From Vandiemenella viatica (taxonomy: Eukaryota > Arthropoda > Insecta > Orthoptera > Morabidae): DNA of 64,000 nt. The translations under genes and the position numbers were made by a program. The stretch is taken from assembly GCA_031002005.1 (NCBI GenBank), contig CM061914.1:188126685-188190684 (forward strand). Direction: 5' to 3'. Shown piece by piece: positions 20,851 through 31,709 of this stretch; position 1 is the first letter of the stretch, and every line of letters starts with the position of its first letter. The notes beneath the pieces are model-generated. The model made no database searches, was not told the origin of the DNA, and worked only from the letters and a program-made list of their open reading frames with translations.

Positions 20851-21420
20851 TTCGTATTTATACAGACGAAGAAATGTGTTTCATTTCTTCCCATTCTGTA
20901 AACGGATTGCTTTTTAGAGACGTTACAGTGTCTGACTAGTTGAGAAAGACTTTGTCAGTACGGTGCGTTTTCTTTTGGTGGCCGTGGGGTAGCTCTTTGT
21001 GATGTTTCCAGAAGTCATATTCCTGTGAAACTTCTTCAGATCTTCTTAGTTGCTCACAGTTGAACCACATCTTTTAGTTCCCGTGTGGGGCTGCTCGGAG
21101 ACGACCATAGGCCAAGCATACACGTATCACTTTATTACAATGAAATAAGGACCAAAAACAGTGTAATGAGATTGTCTGTGGCAGTTGAATATTCTAAGAA
21201 TGATTTTATTCGATTTTCTGTGCTACCGACTTAACGTCAGCGGGAAATTAATTTGGCAGGCTCGGCTGAGTGGAATAGCTGGGTTGATGCGTTTGGAATT
21301 TAACACAGGGTGCGTTTCGATACATTCGATTCGATACAAGTACTTATCTTCCGATACCGAGTAAGTATCGAATGGAGTAACTCGAATACGTAAAGTACTC
21401 GTAATAGAGCTAAAAAATGT

Positions 21421-23004
21421 CACCCATCTGGTCTGACGGGGAGGCCCCCAATTAGAACGCGCGGGGCCCCCTACAAGGTCCCCCAGAAGGCGCCCCAGAA
21501 GGCCTCTCAGAAGGCTGGGCCCGTAGCATTTGCTATCTCCTGCTACGTGGCTAGTCCGGTAATGCTTCCATACTTATTTAGTTAGTATGTGGATAAATGT
21601 CTGTTAGGTTTTTATTATTAAATACTTGTTCAATCTGACCGTTGTGTCCGCAAAGTTATTTGAAAGGCGTTAAGTTAGTTCCAGAGTTGTTTCAGGTAGT
21701 AACAGTGTGGAGTACTTTGCTGATATGTCGCGAAGGTAAGCTCTGTATAAGACCTGATTAATTTTTCTGTTGAGAGCAGTCTCGGCACTGTTGTTTCATC
21801 AGAAGATTCGTCTTGGTGTCATATATTACTGACAAATAACGTCTTACTTTAACCTAAGGGGCAGTTTAACCTGTAATGAATCGGTAACCTACCTTTGTAA
21901 ACTATCAACACTTGTAAAAAAAACAAATAAAATATATAACAATATAGCCACACAAACTGGACAGTATATCGGTCTAACGATTACATATGTCGCCTAGTTC
22001 CTTACACGTTTGGTGTCAGCAAATAGTCCATTACAATACAATAATGTAAGTAACACGTTAAATTTGATATGCCAGGCAATAAAATAATTTTTCTTTATAT
22101 AATTTGTTTTCAAATCATGGTATTAAAATTTGAAAACCGTTAACTCTGACAATTCGTACTCTAGCCTTTAGTTGTTTAACCCTTCTGCCTTGTTCAAATT
22201 TCTGTCGCTTTTACTAGTACAATAATTCAATGGCACCCAATGACCATTACGAACCAATGGAATGGACTGACTATCTACAGTCTATGGCGGAATATTTGTT
22301 GTGATTTACAAAGTAACATGCCTCCATTATATAGTCTGAGAATACAGTATTTAGTGTCATTAAGATAGGGTTTTCTGCGATTTCAAATCGCATTACGTTG
22401 GTTATGCCTTAAGAAGCTCTTTCTAACCTGAAGAGTGAATGAGCGATTCTCTGACGTCCTATTAAAAGTCTACTGACAAAACGTGGGTCACTTCTAATAC
22501 GCGAGACTATTTTGTCGTCAAAAAAGGGTCTTAAATAGTTGTATTACAACTTCAAGTATGTATAAAATAGTATACCTGTTAGAGCGGAATATTCATTAAT
22601 ATATCTTGGTGTCAACTGAGAACTTTCAGAATGGTAGGTCAGGCAACTGGGTATTCGTATTAGACTATATCAATACTTTAAATTCATAGTGCGTGATGAA
22701 AAAGGAAAAATGTTCAGTTAAACAACCAAAACATGTATATAAAATCATTTCCCCTGAAAATTAGAACTACCAAAAAAATCGGCCCATTTAAAACTCTTTT
22801 GAGAAAGCATTACTTACTGAAGCCCTATCTAAAAGACCTCTCCATCCATGCATAACTTAATTTTATATTTGAATCATATTGATTTATACTGTGTCCACCT
22901 GCTTATTCTGCCTTCCCTGTTATTAGTTTGTGTCTTGCTTCTTCATCCTACTAGTGTTAAGTCTGTACCGTTTACAACTTCCACTAGAATTAGTTTATAC
23001 CATT
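21421..23004. other. Spacer, no recognised gene
   Basis: Only a short GC-rich cluster with repeated CAGAAGGC words (about 21,483-21,520) stands out. No long frames or inverted ends found. Confidence 0.45.
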
Positions 23005-23462
23005 AAAAAAGGGCTGCTAGATTTGTTTCTGGAAATTATCGCAGAATGCAATCAGTGACGGATATGATAAAGGAGCTGGAATGGGATTCATTGCAAGACA
23101 GGAGGAGGATGAGGAGGGTCATGGGAGTGTACAGGTCATATACTGGCGATGAGGCATGGAAAGATATTGCAATAGGTATGAAAAGTAGTGCATGGAAGGG
23201 AAAAGATGACCATGACCACAAGCTGGCACTCGATTTCAGGCACAAGGGTGTGGGAAGATTCTCTTTTTTAGGTAAGGGTGTCAGGGATTGGAATAAGTTA
23301 TCAAGAGAAATGATGAATATGTTACCGAAAACTTTGAAAGAATTTAATGATAAAATTTGTAGAGGGCAAATTTAGGTAGATGCAGGATAGGGGGAAGATG
23401 GGTGTGTAGGGAAATTGCCACCGGAGCCTGTGCTCCATTGCAATTAAATAAAATAAATTAAA
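23005..23462 (+). mobile_element. LINE-c C-terminal fragment with tail
   Basis: 109-codon frame (23,046-23,375): MQSVTDMIKELEWDSL, RRMRRVMGVYRSYTGDEAWK, KGVGRFSFLGKGVRDWNKLS, ending at a stop, then a 3' UTR and an AAATAAATTAAA tail. 5'-truncated but clean, so a fairly young copy. Confidence 0.85.
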
Positions 23463-23756
23463 TTATTAACTAGTTAAGCACGAATACTATTAAGATTTTA
23501 GTTAGTATTTTACTCATAAATGTTATTAAGATCTTTGTTAGTATTACTCTTGAACTTAATTTAGACCAAATGTTATAGAAGTGTTGTATACTGTTAGTTT
23601 GTGTAAGGTGTATATTATTTATTATAAACACCTGGTATGATGTAAGAGAGGGCTTGACAGCCGTAATCTTGCCAGGCTAAATAAACCTTTAAATAAATAA
23701 ATAAATCATCAGCCAGTTCAATCATTAAGTGATGTGACCTCTTAGAGTTAGGATTT

Positions 23757-24720
23757 CGGGTAAAGCTTGAGCAGTCTTCTCCAAGTCGCACGAACTTGGG
23801 TGACCCTCTTCCGGTTAACTCCGACAACCCTGCGTGTGTCCTCGTCCCATCGGTGTGGTGGTCTTCTTTTCGGTCGGTGGTGATCTCTTGGGCTCCACTC
23901 TAAAGGCGCATTCCCACGATCCCTTGCAGGAGAGGCGAGACGGGACGAGACGCAGCTACCCATTCTGAGTCGGTAAACATCACAGGCGTGTGTAGCGGTG
24001 CGCTGTTGCCATCGGTTTGCAGCAGTGGTGCGCACCCCTTCTGTTGCTGTAAAGTGCTCTGTGCCAAACGACAGTAGGCAACGTGGTGGCGAGGTGGCGG
24101 CGAGGTAGCGAGGACTAACCTGCGGCCCGCGCTCGTCCCTACACTTCGGCTAATGAGGTCCCGTCCCGTCTCGCCTTGCCTACAAGGGATCGTGGGAATG
24201 CACCTTAACACTGCTTTCGTCCATCTTTCGTCCTTTTCTCCACGCAATATGGCCGGCACACTGCCACTTCAGACATGCTGTCTTCTCTGAGATCTCTGTG
24301 ACCTTCATAACTGACCTAATGTCAGTGGCTCTTTACATGTTCTCTCTAGTTAAGCCCAGCATTGACCTCTCCATTGCTCTTTGTGCAGTCCTTAGTTCAC
24401 CTTTTGTAAATTCATTTAGAGTCCAGGTCTCACAGCGTATATCAGCCCAAGAAGAATGCACTGGTCACAAACTATTTGCCTTAGATTTGTGAGCATTTTA
24501 GATTTCAGGATAATAGAATGCCTCCAAAAATCTTGCCATCCCAGCTTGATGCGACGGAAATTTTCTGGTCTTTCAATTCTTCTCATTTTTTAAATCTGGC
24601 CAAGATAAATGTACTCACTGTAATTTTCTATGGATATATTGTTTAGTTGTACATTCCTTTCTGTGGCACATTTGTTTGACATATGTTTTGTTTTTTAAAT
24701 GTTTCTGTTCAAACCAACTG
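23757..24720 (-). mobile_element. LINE-e fragment split by a MITE
   Basis: Minus-strand LINE C-terminus: GHIAWRKDERWTKAVL to the right of the MITE, continuing EWSPRDHHRPKRRPPHRWDE and ATWRRLLKLYPKS on its left. The coding sequence rejoins when the MITE and one TAA copy are removed. The upstream part (24,300-24,720) is broken RT C-terminal sequence. Confidence 0.7.
23904..24205. mobile_element. Harbinger-type MITE (H1 family) in LINE-e
   Basis: 302 bp with the same AGGCGCATTCCCACGATCCC ends as the copies at 7,779 and 36,187, flanked by TAA at 23,901-23,903 and 24,206-24,208. It interrupts the LINE-e reading frame, giving an independent confirmation of the element boundaries. Confidence 0.85.
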
Positions 24721-24821
24721 GTCTATTCTCGGTGACGAGATCGAAAACCAAGGTTTGTAGTTCATCAATGCCCTAGGTCACAAGCACACGGTGAATCTGA
24801 AGTTGTTAAGTATTTTGCCGT

Positions 24822-25215
24822 TGATTCTAACTCTTTTTTTTTCTGCCCTTTCTAGCTTTGACATTGCCATCTGTGATTGCAAATGTATATACCAAACACG
24901 AACTCTCGTTGGTGTGCGTTTTGTTCACGAATCTCAAGTTGTTAAATCATCTGCCAATGAGTCTAATTATTTTTTTAGGGCATTCAAGCTTTGATATTAC
25001 CACCTTTAATTGCAAATATATGTATATATCAAACAGGAAGTCTTACTGGTATACGTTTTATCGACAAATCTCAAGTTCATAAGTCAACTGGCATTGATTC
25101 TAATTCCTTTTTATGTTCATTCTAGCTTTGACATTGGCATCTGCAATTAAAAATATACCTGTATATATATATATATCAAACACGAACTCTCGTTGGTATG
25201 CGTTTTATCCACGTT
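24822..25215 (+). repeat. ~130-bp tandem repeat, about three units
   Basis: Units begin near 24,822, 24,957 and 25,093. Each contains TTCTAGCTTTGACATTG..., an AT-rich centre, then CAAACACGAACTCTCGTTGG and CGAATCTCAAGTTGTTAA-like ends. A partial unit precedes at about 24,790. It directly abuts the 5' edge of the Penelope-like frame. Confidence 0.65.
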
Positions 25216-25624
25216 TTTAAATAATGGTTATAATCAGGGACAGATTACTCGTGCGTTTAAAAAGAAGGAAAATCGACGGAGAGATCAGATTGATACCAAG
25301 GGCCTTGCATTTCTGCCGTTTGTGGGTGTCCTAAGTTTCAAAATAGGTAGACTGCTATCACAACATGGAGTCAAGACAATTTATAGATCACCCACCAAAA
25401 TTAGTAACTTGGTCGGCAGCGTCAAAGATGACCTAGGTTTACGAACCCCTGGTGTATATTATATACCATGTGAATGTGGCCGTGGCTACATTGGACAGAC
25501 GCAGCGATGCATTGTGCAGCGATGTGTAGAGCACGCCAGAAATGTTCGTCTTGGGCAAGAAGAAAAATCTGCGGTGGCCGAACATAGTGTGCAAGAGGGT
25601 CACACTTTTGAATTTGAAAAATAA
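25193..25624 (+). pseudogene. Penelope-type GIY-YIG endonuclease, partial frame
   Basis: 143 codons open. Cys-x-Cys inside the GIY-YIG core (CECG) and the R...EH pair are typical of the nuclease fused to Penelope reverse transcriptases. There is no upstream RT and a premature stop, so it is not functional. Confidence 0.7.
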
Positions 25625-25966
25625 CAACCATTTTAGCCCGGGTCAAAGATTTTTGGGCCAGCGTTATTACAGAGGCTGTTGAAATAAGATTAACTGATTT
25701 ATTAGTCAACAGGTACACTGGTTATCTACTCAGTGCGGCCTGGAACCCGGCCATTAAAATGCTGAAACAGTTTCGCGTCGGTAACAAGCAGAAGAGCGGA
25801 TGACGTAATCGCGTTATGTTGGTTTTTGTCTTCCACCGTTTCCGTAGCAGCGGCTGAATAAACAAACAGTTAATTGGTTGACAATGAAGGCAGAGATGGA
25901 CGCCTTCGAAACGTCCCGCAAATGTGATATCCTTACACGGCTGGAAGCCCCAGAAAAATATATTAA
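25216..25966 (+). mobile_element. Penelope-like element, C-terminal GIY-YIG part and 3' end
   Basis: The frame reads LAFLPFVGVLSFKIGRLLSQ, SKISN-like SVKDDLGLRTPG, then the GIY-YIG nuclease core GVYYIPCECGRGYIGQTQR (25,451-25,507), and AVAEHSVQEGHTFEF. A stop at 25,622 results from a small indel. In another frame the protein continues RVKDFWASVITEAVEIRL...LLSAAWNPAIKM to about 25,760. This is the expected end of Penelope-like RT/GIY-YIG proteins. The RT domain is missing. The 3' end (GGCTGGAAGCCCCAG) lies against copy B. Confidence 0.8.
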
Positions 25967-25969
25967 TAC

Positions 25970-26873
25970 GTAAAGGAGTCGGAGTAGGCTGTGCCCTGTC
26001 TCCCATAATTTTCAATGTTTATATTGAATACTAACTGGATAAGATTAGGAACAAAATTGATGTTGGGATAAAGATACAGGGAAAACTAGTACCATAAATA
26101 TGATTCGATTCGCAGATGACATTGTGATAGTAACAGAAAGTGAAGACGATCTTCAGAAAATTTTGGAAACAATGGGGAAGGAGTACAATATGAAATGTAA
26201 TAAAGCGAAGACGATAGTCATGGCATGCGGGAAAGATAAAAACTCGAAAATTAAAATTAATGGAGAAGCATTGGAGGAAATGCTGCCTAGGAAGAAAAAT
26301 TTACAAAAAAATGGAAGAAGCAAGATTGTAATAAAGTTCTGGATTGCAGAAGCAAACATAGCGTCCAACAAAAAGAAACAAATTTTTACAACAAATAATA
26401 TTAGTTGGACAACGAGGAAAAGACTATTAAAATCTTATGTCTGGAGTATTGCCCCGTATGGATGTGACACATGGACAGTTGGTAAAGAAGATAAAAGAAG
26501 ATTAATTTCGTTTGAGCAATGGTGCTACAGAAGGATGATAAAGATTAGCTGGAGGGGACAAGATTACTAATGGGGAAATTTTTGAGAAGGCGGGAGAGTT
26601 TAACTCTATATGGAAGAGAATAAAAACGCGGAGGACAATATTAATTGGACATATCTTAAGACATGAGAGCTTATTAAAAACAATACTGGAGGGAATGGTA
26701 GAAGGAAAGAGATATCGAGGAAGACTACGGTTAAAATACATCCAGCAGTTAATGGAAGACGTTGGCTGCAGGAGATATGAAGATATGAAGAGGAGGGCAG
26801 AGAATAGAGCTGAACGGAAGACCGCCGCAGATCAATCCCAGGATTGACTACCGCAGAAGAAGAAGAAGACGAT
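25970..26873 (+). mobile_element. LINE-a RT fragment, start of copy B
   Basis: Copy B enters LINE-a in the middle of the RT domain (RKGVGVGCALSPIIFNVYIE, then MIRFADDIVIV at 26,100). The frame 26,100-26,570 is open for 156 codons. The upstream RT and the whole nested LINE present in copies A and C are absent here, replaced by the Penelope-like 3' end. Confidence 0.85.
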
Positions 26874-26924
26874 AATTAGTTTGCTCTGAGTTTGCTACGA
26901 GTTTCAGGCTAAAACGGAAGTATC

Positions 26925-27675
26925 GTACTTTATGTTATTTTGGCTTGGTGCGCTGAGTGGCAACTTACTGTAAATTGTAAAAAGTGCAAGACAATGAACA
27001 TAACTAACAAAAAGAATCCAATTGTTCATAAATACGAGTTAAACAATACAGTTATTGATATGGTCGATTCTATGAAATATTTGGGAGTAACAGTACAAAG
27101 GAACATGAAATGGGACATACACATTAATTCGTTAGTAGGTAGAGCAAATTCTAGGCTGCGATTCATAGGTCGAATCTTCAAAAATTGTAATGAACAAACA
27201 AAGGACATAGCGTACAAATCTCTTGTGCGTCCACATTTGGATTATTGTTGTGCCATTTGGGACCCGTTTCGTAAGGGGTTGATCGGAAGTACAGAGAAGA
27301 GCCGCTCGATTCTTGCCCGCTTGCTACAGTCCTTATGAAAGCGTCACAGAAATGATTAGTAGACTTGGTTGGGAGTCTCTGGTAGATAGACGATACAAGT
27401 TTCGTTTAAACTTATTGGTAAACATGCGTACTCCCACTTTCACTTTTGAGTGTAGTGAAATACTTCTTCCACCAACCTATTTGAGTCAGAAGGACAGGAA
27501 AGATAAAATTAGAGAAATAAGGTGCCGGACTGATTCTTATATGAATTCTTTTTTCCCTCGTACCATTAGGGATTGGAATGAACAGCAAATAGATTACCTT
27601 TGGTGCTGAGCACCCTCTACCACCCACAATTTTGTGAATTGCAGAGTATATATGTAGATGTAGATGTATGTAGAT
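26925..27675 (+). mobile_element. LINE-b, truncated, copy B
   Basis: Same insertion as 2,720-3,472. Frame 26,940-27,338 is open (KYLGVTVQRNMKWDIHINSL, RPHLDYCCAIWDPFRKG). A ~14-bp deletion near 27,300 (shared with copy C, absent from A) shifts the frame before the C-terminus. Confidence 0.85.
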
Positions 27676-28053
27676 GCTGTGGAGGATTTAAAAGCAACTA
27701 CGTGTAGCACTAGTATGCCTAAAGTATGGATATCGGAATCATTTCTAATTCGGTAGTAATTAATGAGTTTCTCAATATCACAGTTGATGGAGAGATTATG
27801 AATTACGATATGTACAACAAAGTGGTGAGTTGAATATAAAAATGTTTTGAGTTATTAATTAGCGAGCCTGTCGAAGCCACGTTAGCAGATCTGTGATCAG
27901 CGTGTTCACGTGATTGTGCTCTATGCTCTCATTCCCTCTGCCCTTTTCTTCATGTCGTTGAAGTTTCTGTTTATCTTTAATGCTATCTGTGATCTTTCAC
28001 CTCCTTCTTCTTCTCACTCTCCTAGCCCTTCCAAGGCGTCTCTTGACAAGCAC

Positions 28054-28140
28054 CGAGTGTGGTGGTGTAACGGCTAGCGTTCTGGCCTCGCATTCGGGAG
28101 GACGGCGGTTCGAATCCCCGTCCGGGCATCCAGATTTGGA
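28054..28140 (+). mobile_element. tRNA-derived SINE head, copy B
   Basis: Same A box and B box as at 3,843-3,929, followed by the same unrelated tail. Confidence 0.75.
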
Positions 28141-28228
28141 GCAAACAGGAATTCTTCAAATTTTTTATAGTGAACTTTACGGGTCAAATACAAGTCAAGT
28201 TTGTAAATCAGCAAATTAGAGTCTACGA

Positions 28229-28242
28229 CCTTTGAAACAATT
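28229..28242. repeat. Left target-site duplication of LINE-d
   Basis: CCTTTGAAACAATT, repeated exactly at 31,445-31,458. Copies A and C carry one uninterrupted TTTGAAACAATTATACTATA at this place. Confidence 0.9.
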
Positions 28243-31200
28243 TTATTTTATTTATCGTATGATTATTTATGAGGTACACAATAGGAGATATATATATCAC
28301 AAGCTTGTACAATTTCATATCTCGAGATCTAATGTTTTAATCCAGTCAACTGCACTGATCGACGCATCATGGATTTCCGCCATTGTTCCCTTGTAGGCCC
28401 GAAGAGGACAGTCAGAAACGATGTGATTGATTGTCTGTAAGGTGGCTCCACAGTCACAATTTGCAGAATATACCCAGCCCCATTTGTATAATAAGTAGGC
28501 GCATCTGCCTTGTCCTGTTCGAATTCGGTTGATGATTCTCCACTGCCGCCTAGGGAGTTCGAAACCTTGTAACCTTACTGAGGGGTCCTCAACTAGATTT
28601 TTATTGGCTACTGATGACTGCTCCCACTGAGTTTTCCACAGCTTATTGGTGTTGAAAGAGGACTCTGTGAGGTTGATTGCTGTGCGCCATGGTGGTTTTC
28701 TTGATTTCAAGCGTTGGTGTTTCGCTTGAATCATGTCTTGGTGTACAGGCAGCTGAGGGTTCTTCAGGATATTTTTCCAGATTTTTAAAAGAGCTTCTGA
28801 TCTTCTTAGTGCTGGGGGTGAGATGTTGCATAGCACTGGAAGCCATATGGTGTTCGTACTGTGAATACATCCCGTAATTATCCTCATTGCCTGATTGAGT
28901 TGCATATCTATCTTCTTTGTATGGACACTATTGATCCAGGATGGGCAGCAGTATTCAGCAACAGAGTATGACAGAGCTAAGGCTGTGGATCTTAGAATGT
29001 GAGCACTGGCTCCCCATGAAGTACCAGCAAGCCTATGGAGAATATTGTTTCTCGTTTTGACTTTGGCAGCCACATTTGAGAGATATTGTTTGAAAGTTAG
29101 AGTTCTGTCCAGTGTTATACCCAGATATTTTGGTGTGCCACAAAAAAGCAATAGTTGGCCTCTGAATTTAACTTCTGGTTTATAGTGTGCTTGTCTGTTG
29201 CGCAAATGAAATGTTGAAATAACTGTTTTCTGAGGATTTAGATGGAAGCACCATTTCTTGAAGTAGTCATCTAACTTTTCCAGATCAGCTGATAAAGTTG
29301 TTTCCGCATCAGAAAAGTTGGGGTTCTGGTTCACCAAACAAATGTCATCAGCGTAAGTAAATTTTCTTGAAGATGTTTCCGGTAAATCATGAGTATACAA
29401 ATTGAATAGAAGGGGTGCTAAAACAGATCCTTGGGGTAAACCATCATTTAGTATAAATATTCTGCTTCTGTCGTTATCAGAGTATATCTGAAAGTATCTA
29501 TTGCTCAACATGTTGTTAAGTAGTTCTGTAAGTTTTCGACATGGGATGATACTCAAAAATTTCAGAAGAAGTCCTTCTCGCCAAACAGTGTCATAAGCAG
29601 CTGACAGATCCAAAAAGGCAGCCACACTTACTGATTTCTTCTCAAACCCATTTTCAATATGAGAGGTGAGAGTGAAAACCTGGTCATTACAACTTCTCCC
29701 TGGCCTAAATCCTGCTTGTTCTATGGGAATGTGTTTATTGATCACTTCAGAAATTCTATTGTAGATCAGGCGCTCAAGGAGTTTGTATGTTACACTTAGA
29801 AGTGCTATTGGTCGATAATTTGCCACTTTCGTGGGGTCCTTATTTGGTTTTAATATGGCTAATATTTTAGTTTTCTTCATTAACAGTGGGAGGTTTCCAG
29901 TTTGTAGGATATTTGAGAAGAAGTTAGTAAGCCATCTTACTGTAACTGGTCCACAGTGGGCCAAAAGTTCAGGATATATACCATCAAATCCAGCTGCTTT
30001 TCCCAGTTTCATTTGTTTGATTGCATCTTTGGTTTCTTCTTCATGGAATGGAATGGAGAATTCAGAAGATTTTGGAGCTGCTTTTTTCTTGTTGCGTAAT
30101 TTTAATTTGATATCTCTTTTGGTTTGCTTATCTTTTGTGTTCTTAGAAACCGATTCTAGATGTTTGGCAAAATCATTCAGATTGATGGCAGTTTTTGATC
30201 TTCTGATCACAGGGGTTGAGCTGTCTAATTTTCTAATGACTGACCAGGCTTTTCTGCTAGAGTGGGTGTAATCCAAGGATTCTACTGTGCGATGCCAGAT
30301 ATTTCTACGACCCTCATCTAGTGATTGAAGGAGGCGTGTTGCATTATCAGAGGTTGGATGTTCCTCATATTTCATTAATAAATTCTCACTCTCTGGGCTC
30401 CAACCAGGGATGTACTCTTTGCGATATCCTCTAGGAATGCATCGTCTAGCTACACCTTTAATGATCCCAACAAATCTATTATAATTATTGTAGGTTGGTT
30501 TAATCCATCTGATATTTGAATCTGTTTGTTTTGCAAATTCAATCCAGTTGGCTTTCTTGAAGTTCCATCTTGGTGTAGGGTGCGATCGTATAACAGGTAT
30601 GGACATTCCTACCTCTCGGATAACAGGTCTGTGTTGACTGTGATGAAAATCCTTGACCACTGAACGACGAACTTGACTGATTGCACTCTGGATTTGGGTT
30701 GTAAAACATAGGTCTGGAGTGTATCCTCGACACCATCGAGCTGACTGAAAGGTAGGCAGATCTTTAGCATCATAAATTAATTCCAGATTATCAGTTTCCA
30801 TCCAGCTTTCAAGTATTTCACCATTAAGGTCATTCTTACTGTAGCCCCAGAGGTGATGTTTACTGTTGAAGTCACCAAGTAGTATAGTTGGGTGTTGTTG
30901 AGGTGGAAAAGGAGGGTTAGGCCAAATAGTTTCAGGTGGCTTGTACACATTGACTATCGTCAGATTTTCAACTTTTGCCGTGATGGTATAAATGTCATTA
31001 TCAGAATTTACTGACAGGAGTTGGCAATTTGGCAAATCATTCTTGACATAAATTGCGAGGCCGTACTTGGGATGAAAATTGGAGGCTATTAATCTAAAAC
31101 CTGGTACTCTCCCTCTGCGTTGTATCTGTTGTTCGTCTGCTGTGTGAGTTTCTTGGAGCACAATGACATCGACTGCATATTTCTGTGCAAGTCTCGAAAG

Positions 31201-31444
31201 ATATTCACATTTTGCTCGACTTATTCCTTCAATATTCAGTTGACAAATGCGTAGAGATGGTCCAATTCTACGAGCTTGTGGGTCCTGAAAAGGACCTTCT
31301 GGCTCCTTTTTGTGTATCCTTTGACCGAGAGTTCTATTCAGACAGTTCGGTCTCATCTTATCGCTGTTGCTTTCTTAGCACCACCCAGGGGTCACGTGTA
31401 GGGCAATTGAGATTATACCTACGGACGTGAAGCAACTTAGACCC
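28243..31444 (-). mobile_element. LINE-d, 3.2-kb non-LTR retrotransposon with intact pol frame
   Basis: Minus-strand element between perfect 14-bp duplications. The 3' end is an AATAAAATAAAA-type tail (28,243-28,255) and the 5' leader is about 88 bp. It was inserted after the duplication because copies A and C show the empty site. There is no ORF1 (gag-like) frame, so it is either 5'-truncated just upstream of the pol frame or a one-frame element. Confidence 0.9.
28315..31356 (-). CDS. LINE-d endonuclease/reverse transcriptase, 1013 aa, intact
   Basis: Enzyme for target-primed reverse transcription. N-terminal APE-type endonuclease, residues about 35-250: QLNIEG (Asn41), LQETHT (Glu69), LLGDFNS (Asp162, Asn164), TPDLCF (Asp215), SQHRPV (His242). 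Reverse transcriptase, about 450-720: NYRPIALLS (513-521), QAGFRPGRS (547-555), FLDLSAAYDTVW (catalytic Asp583), GLPQGSVLAPLLFN, and YADD (668-671, Asp670/Asp671). The C-terminus has a CxC-x8-H-x4-C knuckle (Cys967, Cys969, His978, Cys983). No stop or frameshift. An in-frame TAA lies seven codons upstream of the ATG, so the start is credible. The architecture is that of Jockey/CR1-group elements. All catalytic residues appear present, so the protein could be active. Confidence 0.9.
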   Translation of the reverse strand: MRPNCLNRTLGQRIHKKEPEGPFQDPQARRIGPSLRICQLNIEGISRAKCEYLSRLAQKYAVDVIVLQETHTADEQQIQRRGRVPGFRLIASNFHPKYGLAIYVKNDLPNCQLLSVNSDNDIYTITAKVENLTIVNVYKPPETIWPNPPFPPQQHPTILLGDFNSKHHLWGYSKNDLNGEILESWMETDNLELIYDAKDLPTFQSARWCRGYTPDLCFTTQIQSAISQVRRSVVKDFHHSQHRPVIREVGMSIPVIRSHPTPRWNFKKANWIEFAKQTDSNIRWIKPTYNNYNRFVGIIKGVARRCIPRGYRKEYIPGWSPESENLLMKYEEHPTSDNATRLLQSLDEGRRNIWHRTVESLDYTHSSRKAWSVIRKLDSSTPVIRRSKTAINLNDFAKHLESVSKNTKDKQTKRDIKLKLRNKKKAAPKSSEFSIPFHEEETKDAIKQMKLGKAAGFDGIYPELLAHCGPVTVRWLTNFFSNILQTGNLPLLMKKTKILAILKPNKDPTKVANYRPIALLSVTYKLLERLIYNRISEVINKHIPIEQAGFRPGRSCNDQVFTLTSHIENGFEKKSVSVAAFLDLSAAYDTVWREGLLLKFLSIIPCRKLTELLNNMLSNRYFQIYSDNDRSRIFILNDGLPQGSVLAPLLFNLYTHDLPETSSRKFTYADDICLVNQNPNFSDAETTLSADLEKLDDYFKKWCFHLNPQKTVISTFHLRNRQAHYKPEVKFRGQLLLFCGTPKYLGITLDRTLTFKQYLSNVAAKVKTRNNILHRLAGTSWGASAHILRSTALALSYSVAEYCCPSWINSVHTKKIDMQLNQAMRIITGCIHSTNTIWLPVLCNISPPALRRSEALLKIWKNILKNPQLPVHQDMIQAKHQRLKSRKPPWRTAINLTESSFNTNKLWKTQWEQSSVANKNLVEDPSVRLQGFELPRRQWRIINRIRTGQGRCAYLLYKWGWVYSANCDCGATLQTINHIVSDCPLRAYKGTMAEIHDASISAVDWIKTLDLEI

Positions 31445-31709
31445 CCTTTGAAACAATTATACTATAGCGCGATCATCCCATTACGTGTTTAACACCTACG
31501 TCTATTAATACTTCTGATATCTTCAAGCACAGGAGATTATATTCACCCTGATGGTGAAACACTGGTCAAGTTTGTATTTGTTCAGATCAGGTCAACCTGT
31601 CAACCCTAAAAAGTGGAAATATTCTAGACCTGTGACGATACCCAAAAGTCGGTCAAGGGCTTACACTAGTGTTAAATAAAGTTTTTCAAATAGTTCCATT
31701 GGTATGCGT

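Larger units (their letters stand above)
20128..21420. mobile_element. Possible hAT-like element with GAGTA/TACTC palindromes
   Basis: The left side starts CAGTAATAGTGATGTTCCG, followed by repeated palindromic TCGATACCTACTCAAATGAG units. Similar units occur at 21,318-21,405 in inverse sense. Such motif clusters occur at subterminal positions of hAT elements. The right terminus matching CAGTAATAG was not found, so the boundaries are a guess. Confidence 0.3.
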
